Assembly: GCA_015228895.1 (NCBI GenBank)
Contig: JADGCR010000016.1
Span: forward strand, 1-18,959
DNA length: 18,959 bases
Reading direction: 5' to 3'
DNA from: Magnetococcales bacterium
GTDB taxonomy: Bacteria; Pseudomonadota; Magnetococcia; Magnetococcales; Magnetaquicoccaceae
Below are positions 8,446 through 15,536 of the stretch, one piece after another. Numbering within the stretch: the stretch's first letter is position 1; each line of letters starts with the position of its first letter. The translations under genes and the position numbers were made by a program. Under the pieces are notes generated by a model. The model did no database searches. It saw only the letters and a list, made by a program, of their open reading frames with translations, and was not told the DNA's origin.

Positions 8446-9065
8446 GCGACGATCTGCGCACCCGGCGGCGTTGGGATGGCACGGCCCGATTCTACGACCT
8501 GCTGACTTATGGGGCGGAACGGCGCTGGGGACCGGCCAAGACGGAATTGTTCGCCCGCATGCGTCCTGGTGGCCGGATTCTTTTCGCCGCCTTGGGGACC
8601 GGGTTGGACATCCCCTTTTTCCCCCCGGACAGGGAGATCGAGGCCATCGACATCAGCCCCCGCATGCTGGAGCGGGCCAGACCCAGGGTGGAACGTTATC
8701 CAGGCCGCATACGGGCGCGGCAGATGGACATTCATGCATTGTCCTTTCCGGATGGTCATTTTGATCAGGTTTTCACCTCCTGCACCTTCTGTTCGGTGCC
8801 GGACCCGATCCGGGGTTTGCGTTCCCTGCACCGGGTGTTGCGACCGGGGGGAGCGCTTTTGATGTTCGAGCACACCGGCAGCCACTATTGGCCGTTCAAC
8901 TGGCTGCTGGACATGTGCAATCCCCTTTGCAAATCTATCGGCCCGGAGATGAACCGGGACACCGTGGCCAATGTGGAGCGGGCGGGATTCGAGATCCAGA
9001 AGATCGACAACCTGTTTCTGGATGTGGTCAAGACCATCCGGGCGCGCAAACCGGATCCGGAATGA
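8442..9065 (+). CDS. Class I SAM-dependent methyltransferase (UbiE/PmtA-like)
   Basis: A 207-aa protein with the order of motifs of small Rossmann-fold methyltransferases. WDGTARFYDLLTYGAE at the N-terminus (11-26) resembles the substrate-side helix of UbiE/phospholipid methyltransferases. Motif I is FAALGTGLDIPFF (48-60), motif post-I has the acidic Asp70 in IEAIDISPRMLERA, motif II lies around FDQVFTSCTFCSVPD (107-121), and motif III is LRPGGALLMFEH (133-144). Motif I has ALGTG where EVGxGTG is usual. Hydrophobic FNWLLDMCNPLC (152-163) could contact a lipid or quinone substrate. The substrate is unknown. The start overlaps the stop of the membrane-protein gene (ATGA), so the two products probably work together. 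It ends a four-gene (+) unit that converges on fbpB; the 109 nt between shows no obvious terminator. Confidence 0.85.
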   Translation: MSDDLRTRRRWDGTARFYDLLTYGAERRWGPAKTELFARMRPGGRILFAALGTGLDIPFFPPDREIEAIDISPRMLERARPRVERYPGRIRARQMDIHALSFPDGHFDQVFTSCTFCSVPDPIRGLRSLHRVLRPGGALLMFEHTGSHYWPFNWLLDMCNPLCKSIGPEMNRDTVANVERAGFEIQKIDNLFLDVVKTIRARKPDPE

Positions 9066-9174
9066 AGCGTTGGTTTGGAATGATGCGTCAAAAGAAATGG
9101 TCCCAAGGAAATCGTCAGAATTCCGGAACCACCCGACCCGATTCCACCAGAAAAGTGATACGATCGACCATCCC

Positions 9175-10821
9175 TCAATGCCGGGCGGTCTTGCGCACCA
9201 ACAGCATCACCGGGAGCAGGCCGGCCAGCACCAGGGTGACCGCGGGCAGGGCGGCCCGTTCCCACTCCCCTTCGGAGGTCATCTCGTAAATGCGCACCGA
9301 CAGGGTGTCCCAACCAAAGGGGCGCAGGAGCAGGGTGGCGGGCATCTCCTTCATGACCTCCACCAGAACCAGCAGCAACGCGGTGAGCAGACTGGGACGC
9401 AGCATCGGCAGATAGATCCGGCGCAGCACCTCCCGATTGCCGGAACCCAGACTGTGGGCCGCCTCCGGAATGGATGGGCGGATGCGCTCCAGACCACTCT
9501 CCACCGGACCATAGGCCACCGCCAGAAAACGCACCAGATAGGCGAACAGCAACGCCAGGATGCTGCCACTGACGAAACTCCCGGAACCTTCCCCGAACAC
9601 ACCACGGAACAGGACCGCCAGCCCCTTGTCCAGCCACACCAGGGTCAACATCACCCCGACCGCCAACACCGAGCCCGGCATGGCGTAGCCCAGAGTGGCG
9701 ACCCGCGCCGCCACCCGCATGATCCGGTCCGGGCGGCGCTTGCGGGCGATGCCCATCAGCAACGCCCCCACCGTGGTCACCAGGGCCGCGCCGCATCCCA
9801 GCAGCAGGGTATGGGTCACCAGATCCCAATAGCGGGCGTTCATGTCGCCACGGGCCGCGCCCCAGGCCCACACACCCAGTTGCCCCATAGGCAAAACAAA
9901 CGCGAACGCAAACACACTTCCGGCAAACAGCGTGGCCAGCACCCCACGGAAACCCCGCAAGGGAATCCGCACACCGCCCCCATGACCGTCCCCGGCGAAA
10001 TAACGCGCCCTCCCGCGCATGCGCCGTTCGATCACCAGGGCGCAACAGACGAAAACCAGCAGCAGCGAAGCCAACTGGGTCGCGGCGTGCAGGCTGAACA
10101 ACCCGAACCACGCCTTGTAGATGGCCGTGGTGAAGGTGTTGAAACCAAACACCGACACCGCCCCGAAATCCGCCAACGCCTCCATCACCGCCAGGGCGCA
10201 ACCCGCGGCCATGGCCGGACGCGCCATGGGCAGGGCCGCGTGGAAAAACGATCCCCACACCGAACGACCCAACATCCTGGACGCCTCCAGCATCCTTTGT
10301 CCCTGGCTGAGAAAGGCCCCCCTGGCCAGCATGTACACATAGGGATAAAGGGTCAACGACAGCACCGTCACCACCATGGCGGGGGAGCGGGTGTCCGGGA
10401 ACCAGTAGCCATGCGCGCCGAACCGCCCGATCAGCCAACTCTGGATGGGCCCCCCGTAATCCAGGAATCCCAACACGGTGAACGCCAGCACATACGCGGG
10501 AATGGCCATCGGCAGGATCAACGCCCAGTCAAAAAAGCGCTGACCGGGAAAGGAACACATGGCCGTCAACCAGGCCAATCCCACGCCAAGCAACAACACC
10601 AGCAGGGAGACTCCCCACATCAGGATCAGGGTGTTGACCAGCAACTCCCCCAGCACCGTCTCCACCAGATGTCGCCACACTTTCCAATCCGGGGTCAGCC
10701 AGGCGGACAGGATCACCAGCAGGGGCAGGGTCACGATCAGGGCGAACATCCACACCGCCACCCCCCACCCCCAACCCGGCGCAACCAAAGGCAAGCTGAA
10801 ACGTGTCGCGGTCTTCATCAT
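9175..10821 (-). CDS. fbpB: Iron(III) ABC transporter permease, fused two-domain type
   Basis: The 548-aa inner-membrane protein contains two copies of the binding-protein-dependent permease domain, as usual for FbpB/SfuB. Each has an EAA loop where the ATPase docks: EASRMLGRSVWGSFFHAALPMARP in the first half and EAAHSLGSGNREVLRRIYLPMLRP in the second. About twelve hydrophobic segments are present, with a hydrophilic RRMRGRARYF linker in the middle. It would carry Fe3+ delivered by FbpA, powered by FbpC. The start is a double ATG at 10821/10818, with no evident Shine-Dalgarno sequence. It is the last gene of the fbpC-fbpA-fbpB order and lies behind a strong terminator hairpin, so it is probably expressed less than fbpA. 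Confidence 0.9.
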   Translation of the reverse strand: MMKTATRFSLPLVAPGWGWGVAVWMFALIVTLPLLVILSAWLTPDWKVWRHLVETVLGELLVNTLILMWGVSLLVLLLGVGLAWLTAMCSFPGQRFFDWALILPMAIPAYVLAFTVLGFLDYGGPIQSWLIGRFGAHGYWFPDTRSPAMVVTVLSLTLYPYVYMLARGAFLSQGQRMLEASRMLGRSVWGSFFHAALPMARPAMAAGCALAVMEALADFGAVSVFGFNTFTTAIYKAWFGLFSLHAATQLASLLLVFVCCALVIERRMRGRARYFAGDGHGGGVRIPLRGFRGVLATLFAGSVFAFAFVLPMGQLGVWAWGAARGDMNARYWDLVTHTLLLGCGAALVTTVGALLMGIARKRRPDRIMRVAARVATLGYAMPGSVLAVGVMLTLVWLDKGLAVLFRGVFGEGSGSFVSGSILALLFAYLVRFLAVAYGPVESGLERIRPSIPEAAHSLGSGNREVLRRIYLPMLRPSLLTALLLVLVEVMKEMPATLLLRPFGWDTLSVRIYEMTSEGEWERAALPAVTLVLAGLLPVMLLVRKTARH

Positions 10822-10863
10822 GACGGGTTCAATTCATCGGCCAAGGAAAGAAAGGAGCACCGG

Positions 10864-10891
10864 AAAAAAACGGGGGGAGTCCCCTCCCCCC
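10864..10891 (-). terminator. Strong intrinsic terminator between fbpA and fbpB
   Basis: On the minus strand an exact 8-bp stem (GGGGGGAG at 10872-10879 with CTCCCCCC at 10884-10891, loop TCCC) is followed, after CG's single C-G base, by seven T residues (A-run at 10864-10870 on the + strand). It lies 12 nt after the fbpA stop. Partial termination here would give more binding protein than permease, a common stoichiometry device in ABC operons. Confidence 0.85.
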
Positions 10892-10903
10892 TGGCGCACG
10901 GGA

Positions 10904-11911
10904 TCACTTGTAGCCGGCCCGGTCCATCAGGCGCACGGCGTCCGCCTGATGCTTGCCCGCCAACGAGACGTTGAGTTCCTCACCCTTGAACGCCCCCCAG
11001 GCCGCGACCGACTCGTGGGGTTTGACCGTGCCGTTGGCCGGGTATTCCATGTTCAGGTCCGCGAACAGACGCTGGGCCTCCGGGGTGGAGAACCATTCCA
11101 GCAGTTTGATGGCGGCGGCGGGGTGTTTGGCGTGTTTGGTGACCCCCGCTCCGGAAATGTTGATGTGGGTGCCGGAACCCTTCTGATTGGGCCAGAACAG
11201 GGCCAGGGAAATGGCGGGCTTCTCCTTGCGGAGGGTGCCGAAGTAATAGGTGTTGACAATGCCCACATCGCACTTGCCGGCGACAATGGCTTCCATCAGC
11301 TTGGTGTCGTTGGAGAACACCGGAACCGCCAGATTGGCCACCCAGCCGCGCACCACCTTTTCCGTGGCCTCTTCCCCGCTCCGGGCGATCATCATGGCCA
11401 CCAGGGATTGATTGTAGACCTTCTCCGAACTGCGCAGACAGAGGCGTCCCTTCCATTTGGGTTCCGCCAGATCCTCGTAGGTGGTGAGTTCTTCCGGTTT
11501 CACCCGCTCGGTGCTGTGCACGATGGTGCGCGCCCGCACCGAAAAGCCGAACCACCGGTTGTCCGGGTCCCGCAGCCGCTCCGGGATGTTGGTCTTCAGG
11601 ATGGTGGAATCCACCGGAGCCAGCACCCCCTGTTGACCCGCCTGCCACAGATTGCCCGCGTCCACCGTGATCAGCAGGTCCGCCGGGGTATTGCTCCCTT
11701 CGGCCTGGAGACGGGCCAGCAGGGGACCTTCGCCATCGGTCAGATAGCGTGTCGCGACGCCGGTTTTCTCCCGATAGGCATCCAGCAGGGGTTTCAGGAG
11801 ATGCTCCTTGCGGGCCGAATAGATCACCACCTCGTCCCCGGCCTGCGCACGCCCGGCAGCGGGCAGCAACAAGGCGACGGAGAGCAAACCAACCAGCAAA
11901 CTTTTCAACAT
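10904..11911 (-). CDS. fbpA: Periplasmic Fe(3+)-binding protein of an ABC transporter (FbpA/FutA/IdiA type)
   Basis: A 335-aa periplasmic solute-binding protein that captures ferric iron and hands it to FbpB. The signal peptide has a hydrophobic core ([17 protein letters not shown]) and an AQA cleavage site after residue 24. The mature protein starts with [16 protein letters not shown]; Tyr31 and the tyrosine pair Tyr222-Tyr223 in [12 protein letters not shown] are at positions where ferric-binding proteins hold the metal. [30 protein letters not shown] and [15 protein letters not shown] are also typical. ATG 11911 follows a good GAGGAAGA ribosome-binding site. It is 46 nt downstream of fbpC and followed by a strong terminator. 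Thiamine or other substrates of related proteins are less likely, given the tyrosines. Confidence 0.92.
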   Translation of the reverse strand: MLKSLLVGLLSVALLLPAAGRAQAGDEVVIYSARKEHLLKPLLDAYREKTGVATRYLTDGEGPLLARLQAEGSNTPADLLITVDAGNLWQAGQQGVLAPVDSTILKTNIPERLRDPDNRWFGFSVRARTIVHSTERVKPEELTTYEDLAEPKWKGRLCLRSSEKVYNQSLVAMMIARSGEEATEKVVRGWVANLAVPVFSNDTKLMEAIVAGKCDVGIVNTYYFGTLRKEKPAISLALFWPNQKGSGTHINISGAGVTKHAKHPAAAIKLLEWFSTPEAQRLFADLNMEYPANGTVKPHESVAAWGAFKGEELNVSLAGKHQADAVRLMDRAGYK

Positions 11912-11949
11912 GATCGTTCTTCCTCAATTCTTAAAGGGTCGAAAACAGG

Positions 11950-11968
11950 CCGGATCCTCAGGATCCGG
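11950..11968 (-). other. Perfect 8-bp hairpin centred on the fbpC stop codon
   Basis: CCGGATCC (11950-11957) and GGATCCGG (11961-11968) are exact inverted copies, and the three bases between them are the TGA stop of fbpC. In the mRNA the stop codon would sit in the hairpin loop, followed by CCUGUUUUC, too weak a U-run for a strong terminator. It may stabilise, process or partly terminate the message between fbpC and fbpA. The structure is seen; the function is inferred. Confidence 0.5.
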
Positions 11969-13043
11969 ACAGAGTGCAGGGTGTGGATTCCGGGAAGGCC
12001 ACCAGATGCTCCATGGCCACCCGGATGCGCAACGACTCCCCCACCTGATGGTTTCTGTGGGAGGGGAACAGGGATTGAATCTGGCAACCGGAATCCAGTT
12101 GCAAGGTATAGAGGATTTCCGCCCCCTTGAAGGCGCGGCGCACCACCCGCGCGGTGATGGGAGAGGCGTCGTCGGGAACGACGTCGTCGGGCCGGATCAG
12201 CACCTGCACACGATCCCCCTCCTGACCCGCCCAGGTCTGACAACCAACAAGCAGGCCGGCCCCGGTCATGATGCCGTCCGGGGGCACATACACACCCGAC
12301 AAAAACGTGCCTTGACCGATAAAACCGGCCACAAAGCAATCCTTGGGCTGATGATAGATTTCGTAAGGGGTGCCCCATTGGCACAACCCCCCCGCCTGCA
12401 ACACCCCCACCTTGTCCCCCCAGGCGAAGGCCTCGTGCTGGTCGTGGGTGACCAGGATGCCGGTCATGCCCTGACTTTCGAGAATCTGACGCACCTCCAT
12501 GCTGAGACGTTCCCGCAGGTCCACATCCAGGTTGGAAAAGGGTTCATCCAGCAGGATCAACTCCGGATGGGGCGCCAATGCCCGCGCCAGGGCGGTTCTT
12601 TGCTGCTGTCCCCCGGAGAGTTCATGGGGATAGCGTCCCTTCAGACCGGCCAGTCCCACCAGGTGCAACATGTCGCGGGTGATGGCCCGCTTCTCTTCCC
12701 TGGCGCGTCCCTGCAGGCCATAGGCGACGTTGGCCTCCACGGTCAAATGGGGAAAGAGGGCGTAATCCTGAAAGACCATCCCGACCCGGCGCTTCTCCGG
12801 AGGCAGGGTGAACCCGGCGCGGGAGATGACCTGACCACCCAGGGTGATGGTCCCGGCCTGCAAGGGCGTGAAACCCGCGATGGCCCGCAAGGCCGTGGTC
12901 TTGCCGCAGCCACTGGAACCCAGCAGGCTGATCATTTCGCCCTTGAGCACGTCGAATGAGAGGTTGCGTACCACCTGATGTCCCTTGTAGCCGCAAGCGA
13001 TGGCCTGCAAGGTCAGGAGAGGCGAAACACCGGGCATATCCAT
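11958..13043 (-). CDS. fbpC: Iron(III) ABC transporter ATP-binding protein
   Basis: A 361-aa ATPase that energises ferric iron import from the cytoplasmic face. Walker A is GSSGCGKTT (42-50), the Q-loop Gln is at 92 in VFQDYALFPHL, the signature is LSGGQQQR (142-149), Walker B LILLDEPF (162-169) with the D-loop SNLD after it, and the switch His is 200 in LVTHDQHEA. Residues 240-361 form a regulatory, TOBE-like C-terminal domain (QVLIRPDDVV) as in FbpC/PotA/MalK proteins. ATG 13043 is preferred because no in-frame start lies upstream before the promoter, and ATG 13037 is two codons later; the Shine-Dalgarno is weak. It is the first gene of the operon and lies directly behind a promoter with a Fur-box-like site. 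Confidence 0.93.
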   Translation of the reverse strand: MDMPGVSPLLTLQAIACGYKGHQVVRNLSFDVLKGEMISLLGSSGCGKTTALRAIAGFTPLQAGTITLGGQVISRAGFTLPPEKRRVGMVFQDYALFPHLTVEANVAYGLQGRAREEKRAITRDMLHLVGLAGLKGRYPHELSGGQQQRTALARALAPHPELILLDEPFSNLDVDLRERLSMEVRQILESQGMTGILVTHDQHEAFAWGDKVGVLQAGGLCQWGTPYEIYHQPKDCFVAGFIGQGTFLSGVYVPPDGIMTGAGLLVGCQTWAGQEGDRVQVLIRPDDVVPDDASPITARVVRRAFKGAEILYTLQLDSGCQIQSLFPSHRNHQVGESLRIRVAMEHLVAFPESTPCTLSGS

Positions 13044-13080
13044 TGTTCGAAATCCATGACGACCTGAGAGAGGAGAATCA

Positions 13081-13099
13081 ATAAATGATACACATTCTC
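13081..13099 (-). promoter_or_regulatory. Candidate Fur box upstream of the iron transporter
   Basis: The minus-strand sequence GAGAATGTGTATCATTTAT matches the classical 19-bp Fur consensus (GATAATGATAATCATTATC) at 13 of 19 positions by hand alignment, with a GAGAAT/ATCATT inverted core. It covers the candidate -10 box of fbpC, where bound Fe-Fur would block RNA polymerase. Position and target gene make iron repression of the operon likely, but no binding evidence exists. Confidence 0.6.
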
Positions 13100-13114
13100 A
13101 ATTTCCCATGACAA
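13085..13114 (-). promoter_or_regulatory. Candidate sigma70-type promoter of the fbpCAB operon
   Basis: On the minus strand TTGTCA (13114-13109, five of six against TTGACA) and TATCAT (13090-13085, five of six against TATAAT) are separated by 18 nt. Transcription would start near 13078, giving a leader of about 35 nt before the fbpC ATG. It lies just after the terminator of the upstream deacetylase gene, so the iron operon is independently transcribed. Confidence 0.55.
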
Positions 13115-13116
13115 GG

Positions 13117-13148
13117 AAAAAAAACGCCTTGCCGGATCTCCCGGCAAG
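13117..13148 (-). terminator. Intrinsic terminator of the polysaccharide deacetylase gene
   Basis: CTTGCCGG (13128-13135) and CCGGCAAG (13141-13148) form an exact 8-bp stem around ATCTC. Reading the minus strand, the stem is followed after GCG by eight T residues (A-run 13117-13124). It begins 29 nt after the deacetylase stop and precedes the fbpC promoter. Confidence 0.88.
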
Positions 13149-13176
13149 ACGTCGCACTTCCGACAAAAAAAGGGGG

Positions 13177-14817
13177 TCAGTGGGGGGTGGTGGCCAGGTC
13201 GGTGGTGGGCAGGCTGGTGGCGACCAGTTCTTCATTCACGATGGTGACGGGGATCAGCACCGGGAGCGGGGCCTCGTTGGCGGCGGTTGCCCGGCTCTCT
13301 TCCGCTTCGACCGTGAGGTCGGCGCCCGCCGGAATGGGCACCAGAACCGGCATCGCCGACTCCGGGAAGGTGGGAGCGTCGCTCCCCGGACCCTGTTCCA
13401 CGTTGGCGAGCCGGGGCGACTCCGGGAGAGGTGTCAGGAGTGGGGCCAGGGCCTCTGCGGCCAGGGCGAGATCGGTGGTCGGGGTATCCACGGTGGCCAA
13501 CTCCGGAATCGGGGTGGCGGACGGGGTGGCGGGCAGCACCGTGGCAAGTTCCTGGAGCTGGGTGGCGGTCGCCGGGACGGGAGCGACGGACTCCGGTATC
13601 GGAGCCGTGGTGGTGGTGAGTTGAGGTCGGCCGGCCAGGGTCGGTTCCCTGTTCTTGCCGGGCAAGGGCTTGCGCGTGGGAGGCGCCGGTTGGCTCACCT
13701 TGGCGGTGGGGGTCGGGGCCTTTACCGGAGGCGGTTCGCCGGGCCCGGGCCGGACGTTGGCGACCGGGAGATCCCACTCCGCTTCCGGAGCGCTCCTGAC
13801 GGAAACCTGGGGAGCCTCCTTGATTTCGCGGATCGGGGGCAAAAACGACTCGATGGCCAGGACCACGGACTCCCCGGTGGGGGGGGTCGTCTCGTGGTTC
13901 GGGGGGGTGACCGGAGACGGTTTTGGGGGATCCGGTGTGACGGAGGCGGCGGCCGCGGTCACTTTTTCCGGTGGCGATGCCGGCGTGGGAGCGGCGGCCG
14001 CGGAGGTCGGAGTCGCCGGACAGGAGCGCCCCGCCATCCGGCAGTTGGCCGCCAGGATGGTCTGCCGCCAATCCCCCAGGGAAACGAAACGGTACTGCTC
14101 CCTTTCCGCGGCGGCCAGCACCAGGGGCAAAGCCTGCAAGGTGGCCGGGTGCTGGCTGTGAAAAAGCAGAACCGCGCCGGGATGGAACTGCTGGATCACG
14201 TTGCGGGCCATGGCGGCGGGGCTGACTCCGGTCCAGTCCCTGGAATCGATGGTCCAGAGGACGGTCTCCATTCCCTGGGCCTTGGCGGTGTGCACCACTT
14301 TGTCGTTGAAAGCGCCGTAGGGGGGACGGAACAGGTTCAAGGGCACGCCCAGACTGCTCAACGCGGCCTTGCCCTGACGAAAATCCTCCTCCAGGCCGGT
14401 CTGGGAGAAGCCGCTCAGGCGTTGATGACGAAAAGAGTGATAGCCGATTTCATGCTGTTGTCCAAAGACCGCCTGGACCACGTCCGGCAAGGCTTTCACC
14501 TTGCTGCCGATATAGAAGAAGGTCGCCTGGATGCCCTTTTTTTTCAGCAGGGCGACCGTTTCCAGATCCTGCACATCCGGGCCATCGTCAAAAGTGAGGG
14601 CCATGACGCGTTCTTCCGGTTGGTTCAACCCATCCACCGTCAGGACCACCTCACCCCCCGGATAGAGGAAGTGGGGGGTGAATTGGGCCGTATGGTATTT
14701 GGCGGCTGGCCTGGAATCGTCCGCCATTTTTCCGTAAGCCACGGGCAGGGGTTGAACGACGGCGAACAGGAGGGCCAACCAGCCGATCCGGCGCAAAAAC
14801 AGAGTCAAAATGGGCAT
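13177..14817 (-). CDS. Exported polysaccharide deacetylase (NodB domain) with long Pro/Thr-rich tail
   Basis: A 546-aa protein with an N-terminal hydrophobic signal segment (LFLRRIGWLALLFAVVQPLPVAYG, about 6-29). The NodB catalytic domain spans about 70-265: LTFDDGP (74-80) with the metal/catalytic Asp pair 77-78, metal-binding HSFRH (127-131), RPPYG (164-168), DSRDW (191-195) and LLFHS with His220. Such enzymes remove acetyl groups from peptidoglycan, chitin-like or exopolysaccharide GlcNAc outside the membrane. From about 275 to the end there is a low-complexity region rich in Pro, Thr, Ala and Val with recurring short phrases (PELATV, LPVLIPV, PVLVPI), likely a flexible wall-spanning or anchoring segment. 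No LPXTG or second domain is seen. No clear Shine-Dalgarno precedes ATG 14817, but the signal peptide fixes the start. A TTGACA at 14864-14859 could belong to its promoter, but a -10 is not evident. Confidence 0.88.
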   Translation of the reverse strand: MPILTLFLRRIGWLALLFAVVQPLPVAYGKMADDSRPAAKYHTAQFTPHFLYPGGEVVLTVDGLNQPEERVMALTFDDGPDVQDLETVALLKKKGIQATFFYIGSKVKALPDVVQAVFGQQHEIGYHSFRHQRLSGFSQTGLEEDFRQGKAALSSLGVPLNLFRPPYGAFNDKVVHTAKAQGMETVLWTIDSRDWTGVSPAAMARNVIQQFHPGAVLLFHSQHPATLQALPLVLAAAEREQYRFVSLGDWRQTILAANCRMAGRSCPATPTSAAAAPTPASPPEKVTAAAASVTPDPPKPSPVTPPNHETTPPTGESVVLAIESFLPPIREIKEAPQVSVRSAPEAEWDLPVANVRPGPGEPPPVKAPTPTAKVSQPAPPTRKPLPGKNREPTLAGRPQLTTTTAPIPESVAPVPATATQLQELATVLPATPSATPIPELATVDTPTTDLALAAEALAPLLTPLPESPRLANVEQGPGSDAPTFPESAMPVLVPIPAGADLTVEAEESRATAANEAPLPVLIPVTIVNEELVATSLPTTDLATTPH

Positions 14818-15379
14818 GATTGGAACGGTGCCATCCAGAGCAAGGGGCTACGGTCGTGTGTCAAACAAGTTTGAGGGGGAAGTTGACCAGCGATCCAGAA
14901 TAGTGACCTGGGGATACCGACATCAACATCCGTGCCAGGAAGGAACCTACCGCTTGAAAAAAACAGCACACCACGCCACCCTCTTTATCCTGATGCCGGT
15001 CTTGCAACCGCCGTCACCTTATATCCCAAAGAGGGCATCCGGTAAAGGGAGAAACCCGGGTTGACCAAGAATCTTCCGGGCGCGATCCGGGAGGTGGGGC
15101 ACCGGACTCCGACCGTTCTGAACTCCCCTGACCGATGCTGGCGGAGGGTGTAAACCAGCCCAATGAACGCTAACGAAACCATCATTTGTCCATCGTGCCG
15201 ACTTGTCGGTGCTGTCATGTTCCTGAAAAATATTACATTACGAATAATGAAGCGCATTACAAAGGACATTGACGGCAATTCACAACCGGAACCGCTCGGA
15301 TCCAATTGGCGCGACTTTATCCATCAAATCAGTTCGGTTGAACCGTCAGACAGGAAACTGTCCAAGTTATTGATTGATT
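14818..15379. other. 562-nt intergenic region without a convincing gene
   Basis: This stretch separates the deacetylase gene from tRNA-Gln. Open frames exist (a minus frame 14985-15305 and a plus frame from 15163 running through the tRNA), but neither shows a ribosome-binding site, recognisable motif or biased codon use, and the plus frame includes antisense tRNA sequence. There is an AT-rich patch at about 15225-15265, and a distant 8-bp inverted repeat (CCCTCTTT 14979-14986 with AAAGAGGG 15028-15035). After the tRNA a small GACAG/CTGTC hairpin occurs near 15347-15360 without a T-run. Confidence 0.5.
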
Positions 15380-15454
15380 TGGCTGGGCCGCCAGGATTCG
15401 AACCTGGGGATGCCGGAATCAAAATCCGGGGCCTTACCGCTTGGCGACGGCCCA
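15380..15454 (-). tRNA. tRNA-Gln (UUG)
   Basis: The minus strand folds as a 75-nt cloverleaf. The acceptor stem is TGGGCCG/CGGCCCA, the anticodon stem CCGGA/TCCGG encloses loop TTTTGAT with anticodon TTG, and the T arm carries GGTTCGAATCC. Discriminator G and a genome-encoded CCA (15382-15380) complete the 3' end. The T at position 1 paired with A at 72 is characteristic of tRNA-Gln. It lies 82 nt downstream of ispE, a position conserved in many Gammaproteobacteria. Confidence 0.97.
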
Positions 15455-15490
15455 ACAACAAAACACGCGAGTCGATCAATCTGGGAATCC

Positions 15491-15519
15491 ATTCTACACC
15501 GCTTTTCCCTCTCTGGAAA
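15491..15519 (-). promoter_or_regulatory. Possible promoter of tRNA-Gln
   Basis: Minus-strand TAGAAT (15496-15491, five of six against TATAAT) lies 17 nt after TTTCCA (15519-15514, four of six against TTGACA), about 35 nt before the tRNA. A CTTTTCC/GGAAAAG hairpin (15502-15521) overlaps it and might instead mark the end or processing of the ispE message. Co-transcription from ispE is equally possible. Confidence 0.35.
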
Positions 15520-15536
15520 AGGGTTGCTGAATAAAA

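Noticed and set aside
8971..10974. Long plus-strand open frame opposite fbpB
   Set aside because: Gln/His/Arg-rich antisense shadow; fbpB has clear permease motifs on the minus strand.
13108..14874. Plus-strand open frame opposite the deacetylase
   Set aside because: Gly/Arg-rich antisense shadow of the Pro/Thr-rich tail.
14985..15305. Minus-strand open frame of 106 codons in the intergenic region
   Set aside because: No recognisable motif, no ribosome-binding site, mixed codon use; likely chance open frame in GC-rich DNA.
15163..15534. Plus-strand open frame of 123 codons with a CPSC near the start
   Set aside because: It runs antisense through tRNA-Gln and gives the GPPGFEPG-type peptide that is a known artefact of tRNA antisense translation. 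There is no ribosome-binding site.
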